From: Limnohabitans_A sp048020265
Lineage (GTDB): Bacteria; Pseudomonadota; Gammaproteobacteria; Burkholderiales; Burkholderiaceae_C
DNA: 64,000 bases
Assembly (NCBI RefSeq): GCF_048020265.1
Contig: NZ_CP171843.1
Coordinates: 620,001 to 684,000 of the forward strand
Direction of reading: 5' to 3'
Shown here: in pieces, positions 19,707 through 27,987 of the stretch
How positions within the stretch are numbered: the stretch's first letter is position 1
How the letters are laid out: each line of letters opens with the position of its first letter
Notes under the pieces: generated by a model
Seen by the model: only the letters and a program-made list of their open reading frames with translations
Databases searched by the model: none
What the model was told of the DNA's origin: nothing
Program-made: the position numbers and the translations under genes

Positions 19707-20684
19707 TTATTGAGGTTGCAGGTTAATCGATTTGGCAATCGCACGGTAGCGCTCGATCTCGCCTTGGTACACACGGGCCAGCTCGGCCGGGGTGCGTGAA
19801 GGCAGGATCACGTTGCCGTTGGCCTCAAAGGCTTTGCGGGTCTCGGGCACTTCAACCGCGGCATAAAAAGCCTTGTTCAAAGCGGAGACCACATGGTCCG
19901 GGGTGTTTTTGTGCACTTGGATGCCGGCCCAGATGTCAAATTCCATGGCTTCCAGGCCCTTCATGGCGGCCATCGGGGGGAATTGCTTGAACAGGTGGTG
20001 GGGTGTTTTCGAGGTCACGGCCAGGCCCTGAATTTTGCCCTCCATGATGGTGGCAGGGATGGAGCCGCCCATGGGCAGAAAAGCCATGTCGATCTGGCCA
20101 CCCATCAGGTCGGACAACAAGGGCGCGATGCCTTTGTAGGGCACGTGCAACATCGGGACTTTGGTCACCTGGGAGAATTTTTCACCGATCAGGTGGTACA
20201 GGGAACCAGGACCCACGCTGCCAAAGCTCAGCGGCTTGCCCGAGTTCTTGCGTGCCACGGCCAGCAATTCGTCCACGGTCTTGACATTGAGCGAGTTGCG
20301 CACCACCAGGATGGTGTTGGTGGTGGTGAATTGCGCGACCAGTTTGAAGTCTTCGGATTTGTACTTCACGCCCTGAATGGCCATCGGTGCCAGCACCAGT
20401 TCCATGGGGCTGCCCGCACTCAGGGTGTGGCCGTCAGCGGGTGCATTGATCAGACGGCTCATGCCGATCACGCCACCGGCACCGCCCACGTTCTCGATGA
20501 TCATGGTCGCCCCCAGCCTGGCTGACGCGTCAGGCTGTACTTTGCGTGCAAAAAAGTCAGAAGGCCCCCCGGCCGGGTAGGGCACGATCATGCTGATGGT
20601 TTTGGTGGGGTAGGTTTGCGCCCATGCCGCACTGAAACTGCTGGCGACCAGAACAAGTCCGCTGAGAAGGGTTTTGACTTTCAT
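19707..20684 (-). CDS. Bug/TctC-type tripartite tricarboxylate transporter receptor 1
   Basis: This 325-residue periplasmic receptor has a Sec signal peptide ending at AWA-Q. The start was set at ATG 20684 because the signal peptide begins there. The family motifs YPAGGPSDFFAR and HVPYKG are present. No TctA or TctB membrane genes are nearby, as is common for the expanded Bug family in Burkholderiales, where many receptors serve few transporters or act as sensors. Its last 12 residues and 26 bases of DNA are nearly identical to those of the neighbouring paralogue. Confidence 0.92.
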   Translation of the reverse strand: MKVKTLLSGLVLVASSFSAAWAQTYPTKTISMIVPYPAGGPSDFFARKVQPDASARLGATMIIENVGGAGGVIGMSRLINAPADGHTLSAGSPMELVLAPMAIQGVKYKSEDFKLVAQFTTTNTILVVRNSLNVKTVDELLAVARKNSGKPLSFGSVGPGSLYHLIGEKFSQVTKVPMLHVPYKGIAPLLSDLMGGQIDMAFLPMGGSIPATIMEGKIQGLAVTSKTPHHLFKQFPPMAAMKGLEAMEFDIWAGIQVHKNTPDHVVSALNKAFYAAVEVPETRKAFEANGNVILPSRTPAELARVYQGEIERYRAIAKSINLQPQ

Positions 20685-20797
20685 GATGTTTTCTGTTGAA
20701 GGCTCGAACGAGCGCTGGGGTTTAAAAACCAGATGCGGCGTGCAATTGTTCGCGCCTGAAAGCGTCAAGGGGGGCGTACTGGGACGCCCCCGTTCGA

Positions 20798-21790
20798 TCA
20801 CTGCGGTTGCAGGTTGATCGATTTGGCAATGGCTCGGAACTGGGCGGTGCCGTCGCTGTAGACCTTGCTCAGCTCGGACAAAGGCAATGGCTTGGCGACC
20901 AGCAGGCTGTTCGCGTCCAGACCTGTGCGCACGCCTGCGTCGTTGAGGGTTTCCGTCAGCGCTTTGTGCAGAGACTGAACGACCGCTTCTGGTGTGTCTT
21001 TCTTCACGAAATAGCCGGTCCAGATGTTGAAGTCAAAGTTCTTGAGCTGCTTGCTTTCGGTGATGGCCGGGTACTGCTTGACGCCCTCCAGGCGCTCCTT
21101 GTTGAGCATGGCCAGGATCTTGATCTTGCCGCTGTCAGCGAGTTGCTGATAGCTCTTGCCATAGACCGTGATGAAGATGTCCACCTGGCCACCGATCAGG
21201 TCCTGGTTGGCTGGTGCACCGCCTTTGTAGGGCACATGTGTCATGGGGATGCCCGTGACTTTGGACAATTGTTCGCCCAAGAGGTGATAGAACGAACCAG
21301 GGCCTACGCTGGCATAGGTCAGTGGTTTGCCTGCGGCGGCTTCCTTACGGGCGTAGGTGAGCAGTTCGTCCACTGTGTTGGCGGGCAGGTTGGGGCGTGC
21401 ATAAATGGCCATTTGCGCTGCACCGATCATCTGTACCAAGCGGAAGTCTTCGCTCTTGAACTTGACTGCCGCGTTGGCCAGTGGCGACAGGATCAACTCA
21501 TTGGGTGAGCCCTGGAACAGGTAGTAGCCGTCCGATGGGGACGACAGCACTTTTTGTGCAGCGATGGCTCCGCTGACGCCACCCAGGTTTTCTACGATCA
21601 CGGGCTGGTTCAAATGTTTGGCCAACGGAACGTTGACCAAGCGCGCTAGCACGTCCGACACGCCGCCTGCAGGGTAGGGCACCATCAGGCTCACAGGTTT
21701 GTTGGGGAAAGTCTGGGCTTGGGCGCCCAGCACAGTCAAGCCAGCCAGTGAAGCCAGCAGCAGGCGGCGAAAAGATGAAGTCTTGTGCAT
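20798..21790 (-). CDS. Bug/TctC-type tripartite tricarboxylate transporter receptor 2
   Basis: This 330-residue receptor has signal peptide MHKTSSFRRLLLASLAGLTV and cleavage near AQA-Q. The motifs VPYPAGGVSD and HVPYKGGAP identify the family. The start is ATG 21790, with CGGAGAC upstream; the reading frame stays open far beyond it, but that part lies antisense to a real LysR gene. It is tandem with receptor 1 (113-bp gap) and divergent from the LysR regulator at 21905, which probably controls this receptor-amidohydrolase group. Confidence 0.92.
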   Translation of the reverse strand: MHKTSSFRRLLLASLAGLTVLGAQAQTFPNKPVSLMVPYPAGGVSDVLARLVNVPLAKHLNQPVIVENLGGVSGAIAAQKVLSSPSDGYYLFQGSPNELILSPLANAAVKFKSEDFRLVQMIGAAQMAIYARPNLPANTVDELLTYARKEAAAGKPLTYASVGPGSFYHLLGEQLSKVTGIPMTHVPYKGGAPANQDLIGGQVDIFITVYGKSYQQLADSGKIKILAMLNKERLEGVKQYPAITESKQLKNFDFNIWTGYFVKKDTPEAVVQSLHKALTETLNDAGVRTGLDANSLLVAKPLPLSELSKVYSDGTAQFRAIAKSINLQPQ

Positions 21791-21836
21791 GTTTTGTCTC
21801 CGTTGGGTTATGGATATGAAAAATAACGCAGGATGG

Positions 21837-21854
21837 ATACTAGAAACACAGTAT
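21837..21854. promoter_or_regulatory. Candidate LysR operator in the Bug-receptor/lysR spacer
   Basis: ATACT-N8-AGTAT forms an inverted repeat in the 114-bp AT-rich divergent spacer. A second short palindrome, GTCAAATGAC, lies at 21861-21870. The arrangement suits binding of the adjacent LysR protein. The spacing differs slightly from the textbook ATAC-N7-GTAT. Confidence 0.45.
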
Positions 21855-21904
21855 TTATTTGTCAAATGACTTATATTTCTGGTTTGCATTCTCAAAATGA
21901 ATAC

Positions 21905-22810
21905 ATGAACCTCAAGCACCTTGCGCATTGGCTGGCCCTGGCCGAGACCGGTTCTTTCAGCCGTGCGGCCGAGAAGCTGCACATCACCCAATCGGCATTG
22001 AGTCGCAGCATCCAGGTGCTGGAAGACGACTTGGGTGGTCCCTTGGTCGACAGGGTGGGCAAAAAGAATGAACTGACGCCGTTGGGCCGATCTGTGCTGG
22101 AGCGGGCGCGGCGCATCGTGCACGAAGCACATGAGCTCAAACAGGGCGCTGCGCTGTTGCAGCAAGGCGGCATGGGCAGCTTGCGGGTGGGGCTGGGTTC
22201 GGGGCCGGGGGCCATGTTGATGACGCCTTGGTTGAAATACATGGCCGAGCACCACCCGAGCGTGCAGGTGGCCGTGTCCCGTGGTTCCACCGAATTGCAG
22301 CTCATGCAACTGCGCGAGCGGCAACTGGATGCCTTGGTCGTGGACGTGCGGCGGGTGGCGACCGCACCCGATCTGAACATGGCGCACATCGTTGAACTGC
22401 GGGCCGGCTTTGTGTGTCGCCGGGGGCATCCGATCCTGGCTCAATTCCCTGACCAAGTGCCTTTTGACGCCTTGTTGGCGTATCCGATGGCGTCTACCCC
22501 TTTGTCGCAAGAGGTGGCCCGCATCATGGTGGACCATTACGGTCCACGCGCCAATCCGGCCCACATGACCACCTTGCAGTGCGAGGAAATTCCCAGCTTG
22601 ATCGATGTGGTGCAGCAGACCGATGCCATTTATCTGGGGATTTTGGGGGCCGCGCGGCAGGGACTGGCCAGCGGTTCGCTGGTGGAGCTGGCCATGGACC
22701 CGCCTTTCCGCGCAGGGGCACTTCTGGCGCTGATCACCTTGGCGGGCCGCACCGAATTGCCCATCATGTCGGTCTTCAGGGAGTTTGTGACCCGTCAGCT
22801 CACCGATTGA
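21905..22810 (+). CDS. LysR-family transcriptional regulator
   Basis: This 301-residue regulator has its helix-turn-helix in residues 1-60 (TGSFSRAAEKLHITQSALSR) and an effector domain from about residue 90. The start was placed at ATG 21905 because the canonical LysR N-terminus MNLKHLAHWLALAETGSF begins there; an in-frame ATG at 21833 would add 24 unconserved residues. It is divergent from the Bug receptors and 18 bases upstream of a TauE/SafE exporter, so it may control both. Confidence 0.9.
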   Translation: MNLKHLAHWLALAETGSFSRAAEKLHITQSALSRSIQVLEDDLGGPLVDRVGKKNELTPLGRSVLERARRIVHEAHELKQGAALLQQGGMGSLRVGLGSGPGAMLMTPWLKYMAEHHPSVQVAVSRGSTELQLMQLRERQLDALVVDVRRVATAPDLNMAHIVELRAGFVCRRGHPILAQFPDQVPFDALLAYPMASTPLSQEVARIMVDHYGPRANPAHMTTLQCEEIPSLIDVVQQTDAIYLGILGAARQGLASGSLVELAMDPPFRAGALLALITLAGRTELPIMSVFREFVTRQLTD

Positions 22811-22828
22811 GAACAACAAGGATTTCAC

Positions 22829-23560
22829 ATGCAAGAGTGGTTGCTGCCCATCGCGGTGGTTTTGGGTGGGTATACCGTGCTGGGCCTGACCGGCTTTGGC
22901 TCGGCCTTGGTGGTGGTGCCTTTGCTGGCCTGGAACTGGCCCTTGCCCGAGGTGGTGGCCTTGACCCTGCTGATGGATGTGCCCGCATCGGCGTTTCACA
23001 GTGGCCTCAACTGGCGACGGGTGCAGTGGCGTGAGCTGCGCCGCTTGTTGCCGGGCATGGTGGTGGGCACGCTGGTCGGCTTGTGGCTCATGCAGCACAT
23101 GAGTGCCCGGTGGCCCCTGCTGTTGCTGGGTTTGTATGTGGCGGCTGCCGGGTTGAATGCTTTGCGACCCCGTACAACTCTTCAAGGGACGGTGGCCATG
23201 GGGTGGGCCTACCCGGTGGGCACAGCGATCGGGCTGGTGGAGATGCTGTTTGGCACAGCAGGGCCTTTGGTGGTGGCCTGGCTCAACCGGCGCTTGAGTG
23301 ACGTGCAGCAGATGCGGGCCAGCACACCCATGATCATCACGGCTGCCGCTGCCACGGTGCTGCTCGGCATGGCTTGGGAGGGGCGTTTGTCGAGTGGGCT
23401 GCTCTGGCAACGTTGGACCGTGCTGATGGGGGTGGCCCTGGTCGGTGTGTGGCTGGGTCACCGCGTGGCACACCGGGTGCCCGCTGCACGCTTGCGACAA
23501 ATCATCTGCGGTCTGCTGGTCATCAGCGGCCTGATGCTGGCGCTGGGGGCCTTGCGCTGA
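22829..23560 (+). CDS. TauE/SafE-family membrane permease
   Basis: This 243-residue membrane protein has about seven or eight hydrophobic segments, with the family's glycine-rich opening (GLTGFGSALVVVPLL, about residues 19-33) and a repeat-related segment in the second half (GLVEMLFGTAGPLVVAW). Members export sulfite, sulfoacetate or other small organic anions. It is probably cotranscribed with the upstream LysR gene. The substrate cannot be told from sequence. Confidence 0.88.
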   Translation: MQEWLLPIAVVLGGYTVLGLTGFGSALVVVPLLAWNWPLPEVVALTLLMDVPASAFHSGLNWRRVQWRELRRLLPGMVVGTLVGLWLMQHMSARWPLLLLGLYVAAAGLNALRPRTTLQGTVAMGWAYPVGTAIGLVEMLFGTAGPLVVAWLNRRLSDVQQMRASTPMIITAAAATVLLGMAWEGRLSSGLLWQRWTVLMGVALVGVWLGHRVAHRVPAARLRQIICGLLVISGLMLALGALR

Positions 23561-23590
23561 ATGGGCTAAGCAATTTTGTTACCCCGAAAT

Positions 23591-23804
23591 GATCGGGGGC
23601 CATGGCTTCGGCTGGCATGGATACCCGCGTGCGCGGGTATGACAAAAAGGTGTTGTCGTCCCGGACTTGATCGGGGTCCGATGGCTTTGGCTCTCATGGA
23701 TACCCGTGTGCACGGGTATGACAAAGAGATTTTGTCGCCCCCGACTGGATCGGGGGCCCATGGCTTTGGCTGCGATGGATGCCCGCGCGTACGGACATGA
23801 CCCA
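23591..23804. repeat. Three tandem ~78-bp hairpin repeats
   Basis: Three units begin at 23591, 23669 and 23748. Each starts GATCGGGG, continues with ATGGCTT and GGCT, and contains a hairpin around ATACCC...GGGTAT. In unit 1 the hairpin stem is ATACCCGCG-TG-CGCGGGTAT; in unit 2 it is ATACCCGTG-TG-CACGGGTAT, so both arms changed together and pairing is kept. Unit 3 is decayed. The unit junctions also form stems, for example GCCCCCGA / TCGGGGGC around 23737-23757. The block lies between the convergent genes tauE/safE and guaC, and may act as terminator or BIME-like element. Confidence 0.85.
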
Positions 23805-23811
23805 AGTCGAC

Positions 23812-24789
23812 TTACATCAACAGGTGTTCACCCGCGTTGTCACCGCCCAGGATCACGTAGTTCACCTTGCGGATGTCCATCAGCTTGGTGCCACCGGCAT
23901 AGCTGATCGAGCTTTGCACGTCCTGCTCCATCTCGACGAGCGTATTGGCCAGCTTGCCTTTTATCGGCTCCAAGATGCGCTTGCCTTCGACGTGCTTGTA
24001 TTCGCCCTTGTTGAAGTCGCTGGCCGAGCCGTAGTACTCCTTGAACAAGGCGCCATCGACCTCGACGGTCTTGCCGGGGGACTCTTCGTGGCCAGCAAAC
24101 AGCGAACCGATCATGACCATGCTCGCACCGAAGCGGATGCTCTTGGCGATGTCGCCGTGGCTGCGGATGCCGCCGTCGGCAATGATGGGCTTGGTCGCCA
24201 CGCGGGCACACCACTTGAGGGCCGAGAGCTGCCAGCCGCCCGTGCCAAAACCGGTTTTGAGCTTGGTGATGCAGACCTTGCCCGGGCCCACGCCCACTTT
24301 GGTCGCGTCCGCGCCCCAGTTTTCCAGGTCGATCACGGCTTCGGGCGTGGCCACGTTGCCCGCGATCACGAAGCTGGTGGGCAGTTTGCCTTTGATGTAC
24401 GCGATCATGTCGCGCACACTGTCGGCGTGGCCATGGGCGATGTCGATGGTGATGTACTCGGGCACCAGTTTTTCAGCGGCCAGCTGGTCCACCGTGGCGC
24501 GGTCGGGGGCTTTCACGCCCAGCGAGATCGAGGCGTAAACGCCCTGGGCGTGCATGTCGCGCACAAACTGGACGTTGTCCAGGTCAAAGCGGTGCATGAC
24601 ATAAAAGTAGTTGTTTTGCGCCATCCACAGGCAGATGTTTTCATCCACCACCGTCTTCATGTTGGCAGGCACCACCGGCAAGCGGAAGGTGCGGCTGCCC
24701 AGCGTGACACTCGCGTCGCACTCGGAACGGCTTTCCACGCGGCACTTGCGTGGCAAAAGCAGGATGTTGTCGTAGTCAAAAATTTCCAT
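23812..24789 (-). CDS. guaC: GMP reductase (GuaC2 type)
   Basis: This 325-residue member of the IMPDH/GMPR family would reduce GMP to IMP with NADPH. The catalytic loop GPGKVCITKLKTGFGTGGWQ contains the active cysteine and matches the Bacillus-type GMP reductase rather than IMP dehydrogenase; no CBS domains are present. The start is ATG 24789, giving MEIFDYDNILLLPRKC, the expected N-terminus. The frame is open further upstream, but that stretch covers a leader with a terminator hairpin. It complements the purine salvage genes at the start of the window. Confidence 0.94.
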   Translation of the reverse strand: MEIFDYDNILLLPRKCRVESRSECDASVTLGSRTFRLPVVPANMKTVVDENICLWMAQNNYFYVMHRFDLDNVQFVRDMHAQGVYASISLGVKAPDRATVDQLAAEKLVPEYITIDIAHGHADSVRDMIAYIKGKLPTSFVIAGNVATPEAVIDLENWGADATKVGVGPGKVCITKLKTGFGTGGWQLSALKWCARVATKPIIADGGIRSHGDIAKSIRFGASMVMIGSLFAGHEESPGKTVEVDGALFKEYYGSASDFNKGEYKHVEGKRILEPIKGKLANTLVEMEQDVQSSISYAGGTKLMDIRKVNYVILGGDNAGEHLLM

Positions 24790-24891
24790 GAGAAAACCAA
24801 GCTCCAAAAAAGGATTCGTTGAAAGAACGAGTGAGCGCTTGGCCTGGCCGGTTTTCTGGCCCTTGGAGGGAACCCGTTGCAGGTTCAGGGC

Positions 24892-24924
24892 AAAAAAAAC
24901 CGGGCGCAAGAATCTTGGGCCCGG
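24892..24924 (-). terminator. Terminator hairpin in the guaC leader (candidate attenuator)
   Basis: Read on the minus strand, a stem CCGGGC / GCCCGG, extended by an inner CAAG / CTTG, is followed directly by eight T. It lies about 100 bases upstream of the guaC ATG. The gene behind it (uvrD) is divergent, so no upstream transcript needs terminating. Premature termination of guaC or a short RNA is the likely outcome. Confidence 0.65.
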
Positions 24925-24930
24925 TGTCTG

Positions 24931-24936
24931 ATTCTA
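24931..24936 (-). promoter_or_regulatory. guaC: Candidate -10 box for the guaC leader
   Basis: TAGAAT on the minus strand lies just upstream of the leader hairpin. No good -35 match is evident at 17 bases, so the call is tentative. Confidence 0.35.
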
Positions 24937-25002
24937 CCCGCATTGCCTGACGGCTTGTTTCGGACAAAGCGGCGAGCCACTTAGTTCCTACAATCTCCCC
25001 CT

Positions 25003-27462
25003 ATGTTGTCAGACACCGCCTCGAATACTTCTTCCCCCTTGCTGGCCCAGCTCAACGACGAGCAGCACCGTGCGGTGGCTTTGCCCGCCGAGCATGCGCT
25101 GATCTTGGCGGGTGCAGGCTCGGGCAAGACCCGGGTGCTGACCACGCGCATCGCCTGGTTGCTGCAGACCTCGCAGGTCTCGCCCGGCGGCATTTTGGCG
25201 GTGACCTTCACCAACAAAGCGGCCAAGGAAATGAAGCTGCGCTTGCAGGCCCTGCTGCCAGTGAACGTGAACGCCATGTGGATTGGCACCTTCCACGGGC
25301 TGTGCAACCGGTTTTTACGGGCGCATCACCAGCTGGCCGGCTTGCCGCAGACCTTTCAAATTTTGGACACGCAAGACCAACTCTCGGCCATCAAGCGCCT
25401 GTGCAAGCAGTTCAATGTGGACGAAGACCGCTTTCCGCCCAAGCAGTTGCAGTATTTCATCTCAGGCTGCAAAGAAGACGGTCAGCGTCCGGGTGATGTG
25501 CCTGTGCGCGACGACGAAACCCGCCGCAAGGTGGAGCTGTACCAGCTGTACGAAGAACAGTGCCAGCGCGAAGGCGTGGTGGACTTTGGCGAGCTGATGC
25601 TGCGCTCGTATGAATTGCTGCGCGACAACGCGCATGTGCGCGAGCATTACCGCCGCCGTTTTCGGCATGTGCTGGTGGACGAGTTTCAGGACACCAACAA
25701 GCTGCAATACGCCTGGCTCAAGTTGCTGGTGGGCTTGCCGGGCGAGGGCAGCGAGGGTGCCATCCTGGCGGTGGGTGATGACGACCAGAGCATTTACGCC
25801 TTTCGCGGGGCACGTGTGGGCAATATGGCAGATTTCGTGCGCGAGTTTCAGGTGCAGCACCAGATCAAGCTGGAGCAGAACTACCGCAGTTTCAGCAACA
25901 TCCTGGACTCGGCCAACCAGTTGATCAGCCACAACAAGACGCGCCTGGGCAAAACCCTGCGCACCGACCAAGGCGCGGGCGAGCCGGTGCGGGTAGTGGA
26001 GTCGCCGTCTGACTTTGCCGAGGCGCAGTGGCTGGTGGAAGAGCTGCGCAATCTGGTCAAGCAAGACGGTTTTGAGCGCAAGGAAATTGCCCTGCTGTAC
26101 CGCAGCAACGCGCAAAGCCGGGTGCTGGAAACGGCGCTGTTCAACGCCGGGTTTCCGTACCGGGTGTACGGCGGCTTGCGCTTTTTTGAACGCGCCGAGA
26201 TCAAGCACGCGCTGGCTTATCTGCGCCTGATGGAGAACCCCAACGACGACACCAGCTTTTTGCGGGTGGTCAACTTTCCGCCGCGTGGCATCGGGGCACG
26301 TTCCATCGAGCAACTGCAAGATGCGGCCCGCGCCGCAGGCTGCTCGTTGCACGACGCGGTGAGCGCCACCACCGGCAAGGCCGGGGCCAATTTGGCCGCC
26401 TTTGTGGCCATGGTCGATGTGCTGCGCGAGCAGACGGAAGGCTTGACGCTGCGCGAGATCATCGACCTGGTGCTGGACAAGACCGGCCTGGTGAACCACT
26501 ACCGCACCGAGAAAGAAGGTGCGGACCGGGTGGAAAACTTGGAAGAATTGGTCAACGCTGCCGAGAGCTTTGTGACGCAAGAGGGCTTTGGCCGCAGCGC
26601 GGTGGCTTTGCCTCAAGGCTTGTCTCAAAGCCCGGTCAGCCAGGGTTTGGCCATGAACGTCACTGCAAGCGAAGCGCGGCAGTCCAGTGCTGGATCGCCA
26701 CGTCCCTTCGGTCCTCGCGATGACGAGGGTTTGACCGACGAATTCAGCGAAGACGGCGTGATCATGAGCCCCTTGGCCGCTTTCTTGACACACGCCTCGC
26801 TGGAGGCGGGCGACAACCAGGCGCAGGCCGGTGAAGACGCGGTGCAGCTCATGACGGTGCACGCCAGCAAGGGCCTGGAGTTTGATGCCGTGTTCATCAC
26901 CGGTCTGGAAGAAGGCCTGTTTCCGCATGAGAATTCGATGAACGATTTTGACGGTCTGGAAGAAGAGCGCCGCCTGATGTACGTGGCCATCACCCGTGCC
27001 CGTAAGCGTTTGTATTTGAGTCATTCGCAAACCCGCATGCTGCACGGCCAGACCCGCTACAACCTGAAAAGCCGATTTCTGGACGAGTTGCCCGAAGACT
27101 GCCTCAAGTGGGTCACGCCCAAAAACGGCAGCTTCTCCAATCTGGGTAGCGCAAGCGGCTCGGGCTCAGCGGCGACCGGCGGTGGTTGGCCCCAAACCCC
27201 GGCTTTCAACCGCCACGCCCGCCCGGCCTGGGGCCAAAGCAGCCTGAGCACCGAAACCTACAAAAGCCCGCCCGTGCCGATGCAAAAAGCCGAACCCGAG
27301 CACGGCATCACGGTTGGCAAAAACGTTTTCCACACCAAATTTGGCGAAGGCAAAGTTTTGGCTGTCGAAGGCGTGGGCGCAGACGCCCGCGCCCAAGTGA
27401 ACTTCCCGCGCCATGGCGTGAAATGGTTGGCGCTGAGCGTGGCCAAACTCACCGTGGTTTAA
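25003..27462 (+). CDS. uvrD: UvrD/Rep-type DNA helicase II with an in-frame repeat insertion
   Basis: This 819-residue superfamily 1A helicase acts in excision repair and mismatch repair. Motifs run in order: LAGAGSGKT (residues 36-43), VTFTNKAAKEM, VDEFQDTN, GDDDQSIYAFRGA, TVHASKGLEFD and YVAITRARKRL. The C-terminal tail ends in a Tudor-like segment (VFHTKFGEGKVLAVEG). Residues 550-577 are foreign-looking: they are encoded by a palindromic repeat bounded by AGGGTTTG at both ends, exactly 84 bp apart. The frame is preserved and the motifs after it are intact, so the enzyme is probably functional. Confidence 0.93.
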   Translation: MLSDTASNTSSPLLAQLNDEQHRAVALPAEHALILAGAGSGKTRVLTTRIAWLLQTSQVSPGGILAVTFTNKAAKEMKLRLQALLPVNVNAMWIGTFHGLCNRFLRAHHQLAGLPQTFQILDTQDQLSAIKRLCKQFNVDEDRFPPKQLQYFISGCKEDGQRPGDVPVRDDETRRKVELYQLYEEQCQREGVVDFGELMLRSYELLRDNAHVREHYRRRFRHVLVDEFQDTNKLQYAWLKLLVGLPGEGSEGAILAVGDDDQSIYAFRGARVGNMADFVREFQVQHQIKLEQNYRSFSNILDSANQLISHNKTRLGKTLRTDQGAGEPVRVVESPSDFAEAQWLVEELRNLVKQDGFERKEIALLYRSNAQSRVLETALFNAGFPYRVYGGLRFFERAEIKHALAYLRLMENPNDDTSFLRVVNFPPRGIGARSIEQLQDAARAAGCSLHDAVSATTGKAGANLAAFVAMVDVLREQTEGLTLREIIDLVLDKTGLVNHYRTEKEGADRVENLEELVNAAESFVTQEGFGRSAVALPQGLSQSPVSQGLAMNVTASEARQSSAGSPRPFGPRDDEGLTDEFSEDGVIMSPLAAFLTHASLEAGDNQAQAGEDAVQLMTVHASKGLEFDAVFITGLEEGLFPHENSMNDFDGLEEERRLMYVAITRARKRLYLSHSQTRMLHGQTRYNLKSRFLDELPEDCLKWVTPKNGSFSNLGSASGSGSAATGGGWPQTPAFNRHARPAWGQSSLSTETYKSPPVPMQKAEPEHGITVGKNVFHTKFGEGKVLAVEGVGADARAQVNFPRHGVKWLALSVAKLTVV
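26642..26733. mobile_element. Palindromic REP/MITE-like element inside uvrD
   Basis: The core at 26658-26725 is an imperfect 68-bp palindrome. Its ends are CGTCA and TGACG, and its centre is TCCA-GTGC-TGGA. It resembles the dispersed proteobacterial repeat that reads GTCATTGCGAGCG...GGCAATCCA. AGGGTTTG occurs at 26642-26649 and again at 26726-26733, which may be a target duplication. The net addition is 84 bp, or 28 codons. Confidence 0.7.
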
Positions 27463-27487
27463 CCCGATGTTTCTTTTGAAAGACCCC

Positions 27488-27964
27488 ATGAAAATCACTC
27501 AAGATACCGTCGTCACCATGCAGTACAAGGTGACCAACGCCCAAGGCCAGCTGCTGGACAAGGCGCAAGAGCCCACCTCGTATTTGCACGGCGGCTACGA
27601 CAACACCTTCCCCAAAATCGAAGCCGCGCTGGAAGGGCAAGTTGTGGGCTTCAGCACCACCTTGAAGCTGACCCCGGCCGACGCCTTTGGCGAGCGCGAC
27701 GAGAGCCTGGTGCAGACCATCCCCAAAAGCGAGTTCCCGCCCGGTGTCAAAGTGGGTGGTCAGCTGCGCGGGCGCACGCCCGATGGCCATGAGCAAGTGT
27801 TCAACGTGCTCAAGATCAAGGGCGACAAGGTGATTTTGGACGGCAACCACCCTTGGGCCGGGCAACACCTGACCTTGAGCCTGAAAGTGCTGGAGGTGCG
27901 TGCGGCTTCAGCCGAAGAAGTGACACATCGCCACGCGCATGGTGCGCACGGGCATCACCACTGA
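27488..27964 (+). CDS. FKBP-type peptidyl-prolyl isomerase, SlyD-like
   Basis: This 158-residue prolyl isomerase/chaperone has a split FKBP domain with an IF (insert-in-flap) region, including FPPGVKVGGQL and the conserved DGNHPWAGQHL. The C-terminus is histidine-rich (HRHAHGAHGHHH), suitable for nickel or other metal binding as in SlyD. The start is ATG 27488, giving MKITQDTVV, the usual SlyD N-terminus; an in-frame ATG at 27467 lies 21 bases upstream. It is convergent with the next gene. Confidence 0.92.
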   Translation: MKITQDTVVTMQYKVTNAQGQLLDKAQEPTSYLHGGYDNTFPKIEAALEGQVVGFSTTLKLTPADAFGERDESLVQTIPKSEFPPGVKVGGQLRGRTPDGHEQVFNVLKIKGDKVILDGNHPWAGQHLTLSLKVLEVRAASAEEVTHRHAHGAHGHHH

Positions 27965-27987
27965 GGCAAGGGCGTGGGGCGGCAAAG

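Noticed and set aside
21791..23500. Long open extension (about 570 codons) upstream of Bug receptor 2 on the minus strand
   Set aside because: It runs antisense through the lysR and tauE/safE genes, and the signal peptide and ribosome site fix the true start at 21790. Open antisense frames are common at this GC content.
23591..23804. CRISPR array
   Set aside because: The units are about 78 bp apart with similar sequence throughout, there are no unique spacers and no cas genes are nearby.
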